Below, piece after piece: positions 22,285 through 33,905 of a stretch of DNA of 64,000 nucleotides. Location of the stretch: positions 124,001 to 188,000 of the forward strand of contig JAHQIW010006963.1 in NCBI GenBank assembly GCA_019055375.1. Reading direction: 5' to 3'. The stretch's first letter is position 1. Every line of letters starts with the position of its first letter. The translations under genes and the position numbers were made by a program. A model generated the notes under the pieces. It searched no databases. It was not told where the DNA came from and saw only the letters and a program-made list of their open reading frames with translations. This DNA is from Parelaphostrongylus tenuis (taxonomy: Eukaryota > Nematoda > Chromadorea > Rhabditida > Metastrongylidae).

Positions 22285-22950
22285 AGAAGGAGCAGAAGAT
22301 TAGTGCCAAGTGCAAAACTCAATATTCTTTCAGCTGTAACAGCGCACTAAGAAGTCCTTTTCGGAAACCAGGCATATCACAGAAATTGATTTGTGCTATC
22401 AAATGGTTACTAAAAGTCTGAAAGGAAACCTGTGTACAACGAAAAGCGCTCAAATGTGCTGCGCATTTTGATTTTTAACGTTACGGCGCGATAAGAGATT
22501 TCTTTCCAATAAACAAGCATATCATTGAAATTCTCGAGATTTAAGCTAACGATTGATTATTGAAAGCTGATGATTTGATGCCAATGTAGCAAATTTCGTC
22601 CACATTCCAGTGCAAGGTATGCGCGCCGCATGTGAAATCCAGTCTTAATTTAGTGTCGCAGCGCAATAAAAGTGTCTTTGGAAAAACATGAACACCATTA
22701 AATTTGCCGGTATTTACGCTATCGAATGTTTACCGAATTTTTCAAAGAAAAGCTTCGTTTTAGCAAAAAATACTTATCGTGAAGTGAATTTTGCTTTTAC
22801 TGTTACAACGTATTATAGAGGCTATTTATAAGAAAGATCGTTAAATTTTCTGGAATATGTATCAAAGAACTACCAAAATGTCTACAGAGGACGCAGAGTA
22901 CGTTTTACACAAAGAGTTAAAAATGGGTGAGATTGGAGAAAAGCACCGAG
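22285..22950 (+). repeat. Tandem array, ~160 bp unit, four diverged copies
   Basis: Units start at GCCAAGTGCAAAACTCAATA, then near 22,440, 22,610 and 22,770, each with a TTACAGCGC-like block, TCCTTTTCGGAAACC-like block and GCTATCAAATGG-like block. It is inverted relative to the unit at 21.73-22.06 kb. Confidence 0.6.
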
Positions 22951-23814
22951 AACTGGGCAAGTCCTAGATATAGACTATCTATCTGAAATGCACTTCCACA
23001 AAATCTGTTACCATAACGCTAATTGGTGAAAAGAACAGAACAGCACAATACAACCGACATCAGCGCATTGATGTAGCAGCAACAGATTAATATATATTGA
23101 TGAAATGTAGATTAAAAGTCATAACACCCTTGCATTAAATAGAAAAGACCAAAGTAAGTGATATATTTCTTGAATGATGAAGCAATACGTCGTTGTCTAT
23201 TCTATTGGAGTACTAGAAAAGAATGATTTTATGGGAGTGCAGTTGTGAGCTTTATGTAGATAAGTAATAATGGAAGCTCGCTAATAAAGGGACCTCTGGG
23301 CAATTAGTCGCAAGGGCACATTGTGCGTCCTCAGGTAGCGGATAAGGAATTGAATGCGAATTGAAAGCGGTCATGTGTTTCGCTGAGATGAAAATGGACT
23401 TAGAGGATGGACTACCTGTTTCTGCAACGCTACTGTAACACGCCTTTTTATCTATGAACCAAATTGGCCAAAAATGTGCAATCAAGTGAGTGAGGAGTAC
23501 GTGGGAGGCTTGAGAGGCTTGAAATTCAACTTAAAAAATAAGCTTCTTTCTTCTCCGGGAGAGACTGACAAAAAAAAAATTATGAAGAGAGAAGACCAGC
23601 ACTTAAGGCCAAAGCTGCAGCAGCTACAAAAACCATTTGAAAAGCTCGTTGAAGTTGGGCCAATTACATGATCAACATGATTGAACTCCGACGCCCTAAC
23701 GGAACAGTCACAGCCTCCAGAAAGGTAATGGAAATAATCATTCTAGCAACTAGTTGAATTCCTTCAACAACCACGTTTTCCTACCGTTATTCAGAATAAA
23801 AGAGTACGGAATTG

Positions 23815-23930
23815 ATGTAGAGTGGTTCGTAAAACCTCTGCGCTAGGCGGGACTCGAATTCACATCTCACTCTATTTGGGAGCGCGTGCTCTAACCCGTT
23901 ACACTACTGACACCCGTTCTGCCCAACACT
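23815..23930 (-). mobile_element. tRNA-derived SINE, family S2, inserted in old RTE
   Basis: On the minus strand GTAACGGGTTAGAGCACGCG is the box A side and GAATTCGAGTCCCGCCTAGCG the box B side. It falls in a gap of the RTE alignment, so it inserted after the RTE. Confidence 0.65.
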
Positions 23931-25118
23931 CTTTCTACGCCATAATGCATCTATCTGTCAGCAACCAACCGTTATCGCTTTTTTGGCCCAGGTAGTTGAT
24001 TTCGTCGTAATTTCGGATTTAAAAACTAGAAACAGCTAGATAAAAAGAAATTCCAAAGATATTATTGCCATTCTACCCCTCTTTCTGTAATTCGACGTGC
24101 TATTTCGTCGGCGAGAAATCGAAGACGATATGTTTCGAACAGGATAAGACTGGAACATTTGAAAACTGCCAATTCTCATTAACGAGCTGTCTTGGTTATT
24201 TACATGATAGCTATCAAAATACAAGAATTCTCGTTCAATAAAAAGCCAGAAAGACCGTGTAATTGTTTGAAAAAGGAAACCTTCACGGCATCGGCAACCA
24301 TCACCCAGTCTACTTGCTCTCACTTGCCTATCACTCGACTTACTTTCAGCACAAATAAGGGCACTAGAAGAAGGCGCTCTTTTGAGCTTCATTGATTTGG
24401 AAAGACGTCTTTGAATGAGTTGAAAACGAAGCAGTTGTAAGCACTGGACAGCCAGCATTCCCTACTTAGTGCATATAATTCTTGTGAGCTATATGAAGAT
24501 TTCACAATTATGATATGATCATTTTATAGGGATGTTACTAGAGACGTAGGAAGTGGAGTCAGACTAGGCGATACATCTCGTCAAAATTGATCGCTGTCCC
24601 CTTCCAAAACGAAATGCGAGTCTTAGAATGGGGAACATGCAAATATTAGAATGAGGAAACGATGGAGTGAACGTCAGTGATCAACAATCACATCAGCTTT
24701 ACCTTACTAATATCATTTTTTTTCAAGAACAGCCATCAACCAGGTGAAATGAATGTAGACGATTTCAAAACTTCTGTAGAAAGCTTTGTCTCCTATCAAG
24801 TTCAACGTGAGCAATATTTATGAAGAGTGGATTGTTTTGAATACCACGTTCAGGTTTAACGAAATAAACATTTTCGAGTGCTCTAGTTACATCCATATAG
24901 GTTGGTAAGTCACTATGACAAGTGACTGCGTTCCATAGTTGATTAGGAGGATGCGAGTGGCTTGGATAGCATTTAAGAGCATCGAGGATGTTGTGAGGAG
25001 ACCAATATCCTAAATCCGTTCCCACTTTTTTGATTTAACGATTGTTCCTGTATTTTCTTCTGTTTAGCCGTTTCGAGGTATACAATTAGTAATGCAGCTT
25101 GAATATAATATTTGAAGT

Positions 25119-25153
25119 GGCTAACGTTTCGGCAGGTCGCCTTCGTCAGAGCC
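25119..25153 (-). ncRNA. Compact hammerhead ribozyme in PLE terminal repeat
   Basis: Minus strand: GGCT, CTGACGA, AGGCGACCTGCC, GAAACGTT, AGCC. Stem I and all core bases are identical to copy A; stem II keeps three pairs (GGC/GCC). Stem III is again the palindrome ACGT. Confidence 0.75.
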
Positions 25154-25588
25154 TGAAAAGATCACATTGACCCACAAATCACTAAGCCAAAAACCTCCAT
25201 AACCCTAGCAGAAAATGTTGGAAATGAATTCTGGATCGCATAGTAGAAACTTCATTTTGAAACACTCATCGTTTTGATATTTGGGTCTATCAATTACTAA
25301 TTGAAGACCAGCCGCTTAAGGTCAGTGCATCAGTGGGCTGTGCCTAACTCGGGCCGGAAAAATCAGCCTGAGGTATGGTTCGAGGTCACGCGAGATTACG
25401 AGGCACTCCTCTTTTCGGTTCATTTTCGGGCCTTTGTTATGTATCCAAAAAGCTTCTAAGGTTTTACGAGCAGATGTTCTTGATCCCTGTGCGAGGGTCG
25501 TGAATTTGACGCCGAACATTACTCTGGCATGTTTTTTGGTCCCTATGCGTGCCTAGTGAAGTATTTGGATCAGAGCTGCGTAACCCAA

Positions 25589-25930
25589 CTAAGTATCTTT
25601 TACACGGAGGAATAGTGGCCTACCCGTTCCACCAATGTACTCATGGCCGCATACCTCGCAAGAGATTAAGTAAATTGTACCCGATCTCTTACAGTCGCTG
25701 TGTCTGACGTTCGCGCAAACTTTGCAGTCATTGGTTTCGCAGAGGTGGTCATACAGTCGGTTGCGGACTAATTGACGCTTTAGTGTTCTTGGGGATGATT
25801 CAACTAATGCTAATGAATCATCCAAGCCTGCTCTATTTAGGCAGCGTTTAATAGCTGTACTTATTTTGTTAGAGATTAAAGGTAAGAGAAAGGGAACCTT
25901 ATTTTCGCCAGACTTGTCGTTTGAGAGCAT
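25589..25930 (-). pseudogene. Penelope-type GIY-YIG endonuclease
   Basis: A 113-residue frame, the best preserved of its kind here. Near the start it has KVPFLLPLISNKIS, mid-way the zinc-like pair CETNDCKVC, and near the C-terminus GTIYLISCEVCG and EYIGGTGRPLFLR, the GIY-YIG signature with its conserved Arg. It stops early after KDT; downstream codons for the remaining ~90 residues continue in other frames to 25,322. In the family this nuclease nicks target DNA to prime reverse transcription. Confidence 0.8.
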
Positions 25931-25959
25931 AGAATTTCCTCTAAATCTAACCGGAGAAC

Positions 25960-26868
25960 TCCTACCGTATCGTAGCCATTAGAGATGGCTATTTTTCGAG
26001 CCAACTAAAGGATTCTACCTTGTGTTCTTATCTTGTGCACACATTTGTCGCTGTTCGGAACATATTCTTGAGAAGTGCGCGTATTATGCGTGAAGGATGA
26101 ACTGATAGGTAATAAACCAAGATGTTTTTTGCTTAGTTTTCGGTACCATTTTGTATTGTATGAGTTTATGGACAGGTTGACCTGAACGTTCAAAAAAGGG
26201 AGCCTATTTGCTTTTGGTTTCTCACGGGTGAACTTTATGTACTGTAACTGAGTGTTCAGTAACTCAAAGCGTTTGTCCATCTTCTTTTGGGTTGAGCAAA
26301 CGACAAAGCAGTCATCTATGTACCTACAGTAGAGTGACGGCCGAAGATCGAATATTGGGCTCTCCACTTTAGACATAAAGGCTATAGCAAGTGTTGGCGC
26401 TAGTCGTTGCCCCATTGCCAGTCCTTTGATTTAAGCAAAATAGTTGCCGGACCATCTAAAGATTGAACAGTTAAGGCACTCTTTTAAGAGAGCCATAACC
26501 TGCTGGATGGAGAAGCCATACATGCTTGTGGTCCTTTCGTGTTCTGATGAAAGCTCGTATATGACTTGCATTGCAGATTTATTCGACACATTTCTGTGAA
26601 GGACGGTTACCTCGAAAGATTCCGTTACGTACGCGTTGTTGGGGCACGCGTTACGTAAATGGTCTAAGAACATTTGGGTGTTACTAAGATGAGCTGGAAT
26701 GTGTTTTAGTAATCGAACTAGTATTAGGTCTAATAACCACGTTATCCTATCCATTGTTCCGCCTGCGCAACTTTTGATGGGTCTAACTTGGAGATTTGAT
26801 GAATTAGTAGACAAAAGATCATTAGTGCATACCAATTTATGAGTTTTACTAAGTATTAGACGGGACAT
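25960..26868 (-). pseudogene. Penelope-type reverse transcriptase, two overlapping broken frames
   Basis: The upstream frame (26,868-26,431) holds the fingers: LVCTNDLLSTNSSNLQVRPI and a SNTQMFLDHLRN block. The next (26,415-26,005) opens at MGQRLAPTLAIAF, then YCRYIDDCFVVC with the YIDD site, FTREKPKANRLPFLN and WYRKLSKKHL. A stop between the frames at about 26,430 and a shift after residue ~110 of the second frame separate them. It is inactive, but the catalytic site is unchanged. Confidence 0.85.
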
Positions 26869-27092
26869 GATGGTGGACTAAGTTTCAGTTGAGAGATAAC
26901 GGAAGGCTTTAAACCAGCCGAACTTGCTATTTTCACCCATTGTTGGTTCAATCTTCGATACTGTTTTTGAAATTTCTTAACAGATGATGTGCGATAAAGT
27001 ATGGTGACTTCAAATAGTTTTTCTTTGTCACAATATCTAACTGATTGGGACTTACTGCAATCTCTCCCCCAAACTCCCTCCCAACCTCCCAA
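26856..27092 (-). pseudogene. N-terminal part of PLE open reading frame
   Basis: A 78-residue frame just upstream of the RT frame, with a basic region (KKFQKQYRRLNQQW) and no recognised domain. The position fits the poorly conserved N-terminal section of Penelope proteins. It overlaps the RT frame start by 13 bases. Confidence 0.5.
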
Positions 27093-27246
27093 ACTCCAAT
27101 TAGACTAACTGATAGTCTAACTGTTTTGAAATTTATTAGCGAATCCTTAACCACAGTTATTTTCTAGTATTTTCTTTCTATTAGTACATTTTCTGCTATG
27201 GTTATGGAGGTTTTGGCTTAGTAGAATGTGGATCAATGTGATCTTT

Positions 27247-27286
27247 CTAAGCTTTGAAGAGGGCGACCCGCCAAAACGTTAGCCAC
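27247..27286 (+). ncRNA. Decayed compact hammerhead in the opposite PLE end
   Basis: Aligns with the 21,547 motif but has TTTGAAGA for CTGACGA and AAAA for GAAA, while GGCGACCCGCC and ACGTTAGCC remain. Loss of core bases should abolish cleavage. Confidence 0.6.
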
Positions 27287-27870
27287 TTCGAATATTGTAT
27301 ATTCAAGCTGCATTACTAACTGTATTGTTGTATGCTTCGTGATATTCAATAAATAATATCAATAACACCTCGGAACGACTAAACAGAAGAAAATACTTAT
27401 TTATTCAAACTATGTCGAGGTTGATAGATAGTCGGTCTTGGGATTGTCCTTGACTTTACACATACGTCAGAAACTTAGCCGCTACATAAACAGCATGAAG
27501 GATCATGTAGTGCTACTGAATGCGCAGTCGAGACGTCATTGCTAGGAGTTCGCGTGTGTCTCACATGAAAGAAGAGATTCATAACTCCCACATACGTCGA
27601 CGATTGAAAGCTAACGACTCAAAGGTGAACCCTTCACATTAGAGACAATCAATGACCAAGAGCCCTTACTGATTAGACTTTGTGAAATGCCAAAGACAAC
27701 AAAAAAGCTGTGAGCCTGATGCTCCAATTTCTTCAAGAAAATTCTAGAAACAGGGCAAGTGCTCGGCGAATCTTTGCAGCAAGGTGAATCATCATACTAC
27801 CCTTGCTCTTAAAGGAAAAAGACTGTATTACTGGTGTCCGTTCGAGTCATTCGATTATTTACGGGACCAC

Positions 27871-28425
27871 AGATGATGTTAGTGAGCAGGTCTGAGTTAA
27901 GAAACTATATAGAAACTTACATTATACATCGATGAAATTTTACTGCTGGTCTAGATGAAGGAGACATCAAATGATTTTTGGATATCATACAACTATTTAT
28001 CACTAATCTTAACAGAATTTTCAGGTTTAAGAAGTGAAAATTAGTGAAAACGGTCTCATTCTACTGTGTGTTTGTTGATAAAGTACTCTATCATCAGTGG
28101 CTACAACAGGCTATCACGTCGCACCATGTTGATGAATCGACCTGTAATGAAGTGCTTTGATTTTGAAAAGTTTCTCACGTAAATATGAAAATGATAAAAT
28201 GTTATCTGAAACCCAATCTTACTTTTGCCATAAAAACTATAGAATAGTTGTAGACATCTTGCAGGATGAATTTGCCCGGTAAGATTGACGAAATAGGAGT
28301 TCGTATGCTGTTCGAGGTATTTGTTCGCCATAGCTTTTCCTCACTACAGAATACTCATTCTGCTAGTCTACAGGATACGTAACGCGTTGCCATGTGGCAA
28401 AAGTGACTGGACGTGGGTACCAACA
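27871..28425. other. No gene recognised
   Basis: AT-rich flank of the RTE, with only incidental short frames. Confidence 0.4.
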
Positions 28426-28429
28426 GCTG

Positions 28430-28745
28430 GGTTGCTCTTTCTTGAGAAACCGATGGACCTAATCTATGGATTACCTGCCTATCTTAGCGCCGATTTTGCA
28501 CACACGTGCATCTACATTGAGGTTGAGTGTGTACATTGCAATGTTCATGCATGTTTGCATGGGAGTGCTTCTATTTATATAGATTGCAATCTACATTACC
28601 GTTTCTCGAACACATGTAATCAGTGCCTGAGTGCATGGAAGTTATATGGAAGTGGTTTATGGGTCTTTTCTGGTGATCAAATTCGACCCCTGACTCTGCT
28701 AGAGAACGCTATGCTTATCCAGCTCCCACGTTGAGAGTATGCCAT
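28430..28745 (-). mobile_element. Possible tRNA-derived SINE
   Basis: On the minus strand, GGGAGCTGGATAAGCATAGC (box A-like) and GGGGTCGAATTTGATC (box B-like) sit about 35 bases apart near 28,680-28,735. The 137-codon plus frame through it (28,321-28,734) has no domain or splice signature and an unusual Cys/Tyr/His mix, so I treat it as non-coding. Confidence 0.35.
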
Positions 28746-28979
28746 ATAACGTGTACTCAATGGCGAGATACGGATGGAAAAGGTTTTGTTCCGACGATGA
28801 ATGAGACTTCAATACGAAAGCTTTGGAGGATGAATGTGAAGAGCCTGCTATTTTTCAAGACCATTCTAAGATGTCTAATTCTGGAATGATCAGGGTAACC
28901 ATTTGTGCTCATTAGGGATATTCACTTGCATGTCACTCTCTCACTCAGAGACTGGTGACTGAGGCAAAAAGGCATGTGA

Positions 28980-29960
28980 CAATAAAGAGTTCGACGTCGT
29001 TGGTGCTCTTGTAAACACAAGCTTGTCATAAAAATCTGCTCATTCGAGTAACTAACAATCATAATCGGACACTCCAATTATTACAAAAAAGCGCCGATCA
29101 TTCTATACACATTTGGAGAAGTCTTACGTCCAAGAGTTTACGTTCAAGTTCACCACTGGAGACTTTGAAGCTGAGACTTGTCCCAAGGAGGGCACGTTGT
29201 AGCCAATAAATACATTGGGATCCATGAATTGGAATTAGGTGAAGAGATAAATTACATTTGCAGAAGCCCTACGTTCAACGCTGAGCGTGAAAGCGTTCTA
29301 TGGACAGCAATATAACAGAATCACAAAGATCAGCTGAGGTAGAGTTTATATAATCTCTTGTAAAGCGTGCGGCAGTGAATGCTTACAAAGCGCTCATACT
29401 ACTCCATGACCGTATGAAAGAACACTTAGCCGGTGATCTCAAAATCGTGCGAAACGTCCCACCAGGCGCGTATAGGACACAGACACATAGCGAAGAAGAT
29501 GTTGAAGTAGGGGTTACCATCATTACGCGCGAAAATAAGACATTAGCTCTTGAAACTCTTGAAACATTCTGAAATTACATGAAAAATCCAAGGTGGACCA
29601 CAGAATGAGCACCTCGTGATAATGCATTATTTCGCACTATGTCTCAGGTCGACTTTTCGTTGTGAGCCAGGCATACTCCTCGCCTACGTAATGCTTTGTG
29701 CGGCTGATCACCGGTAATAAATGGAGGACTGTAAAATAACAAAACGGTGAGTATACAATAAGAGATGTTTACTATTCAATTAAACGTTAAGCGCTTATGT
29801 ATCAAGTTTCATCTGCTTTGGTTATGGAAGTGTTTGCTGAGCAGGATGCATGTCAATTTGAATATGCCAAACTATGGAGAAGGCGAAATTATAGAAGCGT
29901 TAGCCTTGGTTGTTGCAATATTTTCCACTACTTATCGCACCCGGTAAAATTTGTTGCTAA
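28980..29960 (+). mobile_element. Penelope-like element, copy C, 5'-truncated relic
   Basis: Pieces in several frames match the 3' half of copies A and B: GRVYIISCKACG (GIY half) near 29,340-29,375, then HDRMKEHLAGDLK and ENKTLALETLETF in the 29,375-29,572 frame, then the terminal repeat block GGAGAAGGCGAAAT..GCGTTAGCC at 29,875-29,906. The hammerhead region is too decayed to count. Confidence 0.65.
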
Positions 29961-30124
29961 CCTCGCATTTGCTTATCAAGAAAACGGAACCGTAAATCGC
30001 ATAACAGTAAATTGAAGTCTATTAAAACACCTCCTAATTTCTACATGGTAGTTTCTATGCGGAAACTGGAGAAAACTACAAAATTCTAAATTCTGGTGAG
30101 CTCAAGTACTATAGTCAACACTGT

Positions 30125-30330
30125 ACTTTTACAGCTTACAACTCTTTGAGGACCATGTGGGGCGTTTCGTCCCACACCGCGCAACGTTGCGTCCTAGTCA
30201 GCCACTCTAATGGCCGCGTCGCTCCTCGTGAGAAAGGCGGCCCATCCCATGGGAAGAGAGACGCACACAGCATGACGGATGCGAGGAGGCGAACCCAAGT
30301 TCTGAGGGGCAGTATCATCATGAATAATAG
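30125..30330. other. GC-rich block of unknown origin
   Basis: About 200 bases clearly richer in G+C and CpG than the surroundings (GTGGGGCGTTTCGTCCC, GGCCGCGTCGCTCC). Frames are open on both strands (30,146-30,421 plus; 30,136-30,378 and 30,194-30,469 minus) with no recognisable protein. It may be a fragment of a recently arrived repeat. Confidence 0.4.
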
Positions 30331-30424
30331 AAATTTGGAAAAAAGCTCCCACAGAGATAATCTCACTCGAAAAAACATCTATGTCTTCCATATTCCGTCT
30401 ATATTTCTTATGTTTCAATAAGTA

Positions 30425-31525
30425 AACTACATCGCTAAATGATAAGCATCGTGATAACGGCAGTGACAACGATAATGATGATGTGAATCTGCATGTCTGA
30501 TTGGAATTTTAGATAATCCATTCTACTTACCAATCGTTCTCATAATTCCTTGTAAGTTCAAAGCAAGTCCAAAGTTGAACCAGCACACTTGCGTTGGATG
30601 CTAAAGGGAACTGATCGATGTCCAGCTTCTACTCCGTATCTAGTTGCTGCACTTGTATGCAAATCCTTGTTTACTTGTGCTCATATATGAGCAAGCAGCT
30701 CGTCGGATTTACGTTCTATTTCCTTCTGAATGTCCATTATTCTTTTCCTATGCCTTTTGATCTCTAATTATATGCTGACATGTTGATAATTAAACATAAC
30801 CTCCCAACTGCTTTACCATTGCGGGTAAAAGGGGGTGAATGTGGAAAGGCAATGTGCAGCAATCATTCATTCATTTATAGATTCACACTGCCGACCACGT
30901 ATTTTTGAAGCTGTTACACACTTACAGTGGTTCAAAAAAGTTTTTTTGCCGTAATCTCTGTATTCCATCAACACTTTGTCAACATGGACTCAATATCAAG
31001 CGCAGTTCGTGAGAAGGTGTTTACTACATCTAGTAATTGTAAAAAACCTATGAATCACATTTGACATAAAATGACGAATGATTCTGACCTTTTCTCAGGT
31101 GGAACTCACCCGTACTTGCTGCTATTATAGATCTTGCCATATGTCATCCTCTATGTATTTCGAAAGCTCATCCCACACACTTTTGATAGTCGTAAGGTAG
31201 TTGTACTCAAGCAGCACTTTTTTGTTTGCGTCACGTAGCTAAACGCGTGAGCACATTACCCTTTTGACGTGAACGAGTGGTAAATAATACATCCTTCGTA
31301 TTCTTGTTCCAGAATCTCTTCCCTTAGCCCTAACTTTACGCTAACCCCAAAACCTCGCTGATCATGAAATGATTATGAACACGTCAGCCCTTCGGCTTGG
31401 CTTTAACATAATCGAAATCTTGGTTACTCTTAGCATGGTCTATAGTATCTCATTCTACTCCATCTAAACATTTCTATACTGCTATTATCTATTATAACGA
31501 CAAATGATATAGATCGATTTTTTCT
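30425..31525. other. No gene recognised
   Basis: No coding or repeat signal that I can support. Confidence 0.4.
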
Positions 31526-31529
31526 GTTA

Positions 31530-31765
31530 AGCATTTGTGAGGTGTTAATAATAGTATTTGTTGAATATTGGTGATGCAATTCAACAATACAGTGTAGTAG
31601 TCCATCATTAATAATAATAATAATAATAGTAATAATAATAATGACAATAATAATAATAAAAAATTGATAATAATAAGGTACTGCATTATTCAAGCTACAC
31701 TACTACATTGTATTGTTGTATGCATCACTATTATAATAAATAGTATTATTAACACCACGGAACTG
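31530..31765. mobile_element. Inverted Penelope-type ends around an (AAT)n core
   Basis: Left arm GAGGTGTTAATAATAG.. to ..CAACAATACAGTGTAGTAG; right arm CTACACTACTACATTGTATTG.. (broken here for length) to ..TTATTAACACCAC. Both resemble the 94-base inverted end of PLE copies A and B. No RT or nuclease lies between; the arms enclose only a trinucleotide tract. Confidence 0.6.
31608..31680. repeat. (AAT)n microsatellite
   Basis: About 70 bases of AAT/ATA with GTA and GACA interruptions. Poly-Ile/Leu frames on the minus strand are artefacts. Confidence 0.9.
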
Positions 31766-31767
31766 CT

Positions 31768-31830
31768 CATATATAAATATATATTTATATATGAATAAAT
31801 AAATAAATATATATATATATTGCATAAGTA
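31768..31830. repeat. AT-rich simple sequence
   Basis: TATAAATA/ATATAT repeats following the PLE-end inverted repeat. Confidence 0.8.
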
Positions 31831-32730
31831 CCATATCTTATATATACAGTATTTATTATCAATTTATTATTTAGTTAGTTGATTGATTTCAAAAATAATG
31901 CACATTATCATATTTTATATCCAAAGCTATACAAATTATGACAATAAAGTGGAGATTGGATACAAATAAAGTAGTAAAAATTGGAATATGCCAGATACTA
32001 ATTAATTGCGGGCGTCATCTTCTAAGTGTTACTCTTATTATGATAAGTGTGACTTACTACTACTGTTTTCATCTTGGCGTTTTCTCTTCCATTTACGCTC
32101 ATCTCACCTTTTTCCCTCTTGCTCCTTTCCTCTATCTCTTGAAAATCGATTGCCCATGTGTAAACACTTCCATGGCTTTGATGTTTATTTACTTTCGATT
32201 GATCATAATTTTCAACAATGCTGCACTCTCTGATCTGAACATCAATAGTATTTTGTTTTTCATTGTTCTTTTTAGTGTTATTCACTGTTATTTGTGTCGA
32301 GATGAAGCAGATGTTTTTGAGAAAATTGAAAAATGAATGCATCATAAGCAAGATGTTATAACCTGTCTCTGTTTTTCATTTCGCCCATGTTTTGTTATGG
32401 TGTCCGGTTTGAAGGAAAAGAAAGTGGTAGAGTGATGAGTTTTTCTTTAATCAACAATAGACCGGTCCTTTTTTCGAAAACACTTTCAGTGCAAGAATTA
32501 TATGTACTCACAAACTATCTTTCTATATAAGGCTTGAGCGAGGTTGATAATCTCTTCAACGGTAACCATTGTCTCGGCGATTTCGCCTTCCTCGGATTCT
32601 AGGCGTACCATTTCGTACCATATCAAACTATTCTCTTAATATTTCGTATATTCAATGAAATTTAATGCAGAATCAATCTGAATGTTTATAATATAGAAAA
32701 ACCATCACTAAACCACCCATTAGGAGAGAG
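31831..32730. other. No confident gene; one hydrophobic frame
   Basis: The 132-codon frame at 31,938-32,336 (+) is Ile/Phe/Leu-rich and its antisense (32,022-32,351) is open too. This is usual for T-rich DNA; there are no splice sites or motifs. Confidence 0.4.
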
Positions 32731-32734
32731 GCGG

Positions 32735-33020
32735 TAGCCAAGTGGTCAATGATGCAGGCTATCAGTGAAGCATGGTGCAGGTTCGAAAACTCTCACCAAA
32801 AACTCCCTTCCAGTTGATCATGAAAACACCGCGGTTCGGGCTCCTCCGAAACAGCAAGACTTCTCTGACCAGCACTCTACATCATTCATGAAAAGACCAA
32901 ATCCTCAAGCAGCGGTCGAAACAGCACGCGAATTGTTCGAGACCTGTGTGGAGGTTGCATGCGAGGAAACAAATCGAGGACTATCAGTGTGAGTTCCACG
33001 CAATAAACTGTAGAAGTATT
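32735..33020 (+). mobile_element. SINE, family S3, with tRNA-like head
   Basis: Head GCGGTAGCCAAGTGGTCAA (box A of Ser/Leu type) and GCAGGTTCGAAAACTC (box B), followed by the family body GTCGAAACAGCACGCGAATT and GAGGAAACAAATCGAGGAC. The 75-codon frame across it (MKHGAGSKTL..) is incidental because the body repeats elsewhere without an open frame. Confidence 0.65.
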
Positions 33021-33164
33021 TTATTACATGCAACGGACAATGGACCTTACTTGAACAAGAAAATAAATCTGAAATAGGATGCCATATCATTTGTTGGTGA
33101 TGTTTCCGTTAGACGTCAACAAACGAATAATCAGCCTCATTCGCTATACAAGAACTTCTCATAA

Positions 33165-33345
33165 TGTTAGTATTTATTCGAAAGCTCAAATCTCTAACTA
33201 GTGCGGTACGTGGCCGGTTATCAGAAAAGTTTCAAATACAACGCTCCAATGAAAAGGAAACATTTCTGTTTCACAGCTTCTTTTTCTCATAAGACAGAGA
33301 TCTTCTTTAGACTTTTAGTAGTCATTTGACAGCGTAAGATTTAAA
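33165..33345 (-). repeat. Single tandem-array unit, minus orientation
   Basis: Carries ATTCGAAAGCTCAAATC, a GCGGTACGTGGCCGGTTATC block, TTTCACAGCTTC and TTTAGTAGTCATTTGAC. The order corresponds to the minus strand of the 14.8 kb array and the foldback arm. Confidence 0.5.
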
Positions 33346-33377
33346 GATTCTACTGCTGTTCTTACTTACGTACTTAC

Positions 33378-33905
33378 TTACTTGGACGGTCCGCCTTCGC
33401 TAAATGTGTGGACCGCAGCACATATTCCATTCGTTCCATTGCTGCGCGACAATCGTATATGACCGTGGTCTAATTCAGCATGGCGGCTGCTGCGAGTGTC
33501 ATACCGTGATCTGAAAGATATCGGCAGCTGCGAGTACAGCTCTTTAATTCTTTTAACGAACACGTCCGCCCAACACGTGGGTGGACGTCCTCGAGGACGC
33601 GTACATTGTTGTAGAATCCACTCTTCACTTCGTCTCGTCCACCTGTCGTCTGTTTATCTTAGTATATGACCGGCCCATTCATGTTTCGCTATAGATGTAT
33701 AGACCTCTGGGTCACGAAGATGAGGGTAGACCTCGAAGTTTTGAGCTACGCAAGCTGGCCAGATGTTGTGTGCGCCGACTGAACTTCAGAAGACATCGTT
33801 TCAAGCGCTGTCTGAGTTGTTCGTAGCAGTCTTGACGTGGTCGAAGTATCAACCCACGTGTCAGCTGCATAGCAGAGCGCCGACACTAAAACATGAGTTC
33901 ATTAT
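33378..33905 (-). mobile_element. RTE relic, second lineage, 3' part
   Basis: Minus-strand codons give CYAADTW near 33,880, GRPPT-like codons (RPRGRPPTCW) near 33,580, then ADVFVKRIKELYSQLP and ERMEYVLRSTHL-type residues, the C-terminal domain of nematode RTE proteins. It differs from the 40 kb RTE and matches the 47.5-49.5 kb relic. Confidence 0.7.

Larger units (their letters stand above)
25051..27441 (-). mobile_element. Penelope-like element, copy B, nested in old RTE
   Basis: Minus-strand order: terminal repeat (27,170-27,441), N-terminal frame, RT, GIY-YIG, inverted terminal repeat (25,051-25,230). The ~200 base ends are reverse complements of each other. It is flanked by GATTGTTCCTG (25,040-25,050) and GATTGTCCTTG (27,442-27,452), 9 of 11 matching. 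The uninterrupted RTE has a single GATTATCCCTG at this spot (about 43,087-43,097), so this is a target duplication. Confidence 0.9.
23230..27870 (+). mobile_element. Old RTE-type LINE, interrupted by a Penelope-like element
   Basis: Blocks collinear with the better RTE at 40.2-43.6 kb: 5' region CGCAAGGGCACATTGTGCG (23,310) and TACGTGGGAGGCTTGAGAGG (23,500); linker domain at 23,577-23,800; RT finger block at 24,100-24,270 with KKGDLHGIGN-like codons; RT palm near 24,350 and 24,540; then the C-terminal domain, cut at 25,050 and resumed at 27,442 to the end near 27,870. The endonuclease segment is missing (23,577 aligns with about 41,690). Extensive decay means no protein is encoded. Confidence 0.8.

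Noticed and set aside
28321..28734. 137-codon plus frame, the longest non-transposon frame in its region
   Set aside because: It crosses a tRNA-like SINE head on the other strand, has no domain or splice signals, and has an odd Cys/Tyr/His composition.
31938..32336. 132-codon hydrophobic frame
   Set aside because: Ile/Phe/Leu content is explained by T-rich DNA, and the antisense is also open.
32765..32992. 75-codon plausible-looking protein frame
   Set aside because: It is the body of an S3 repeat that recurs three more times without an open frame.
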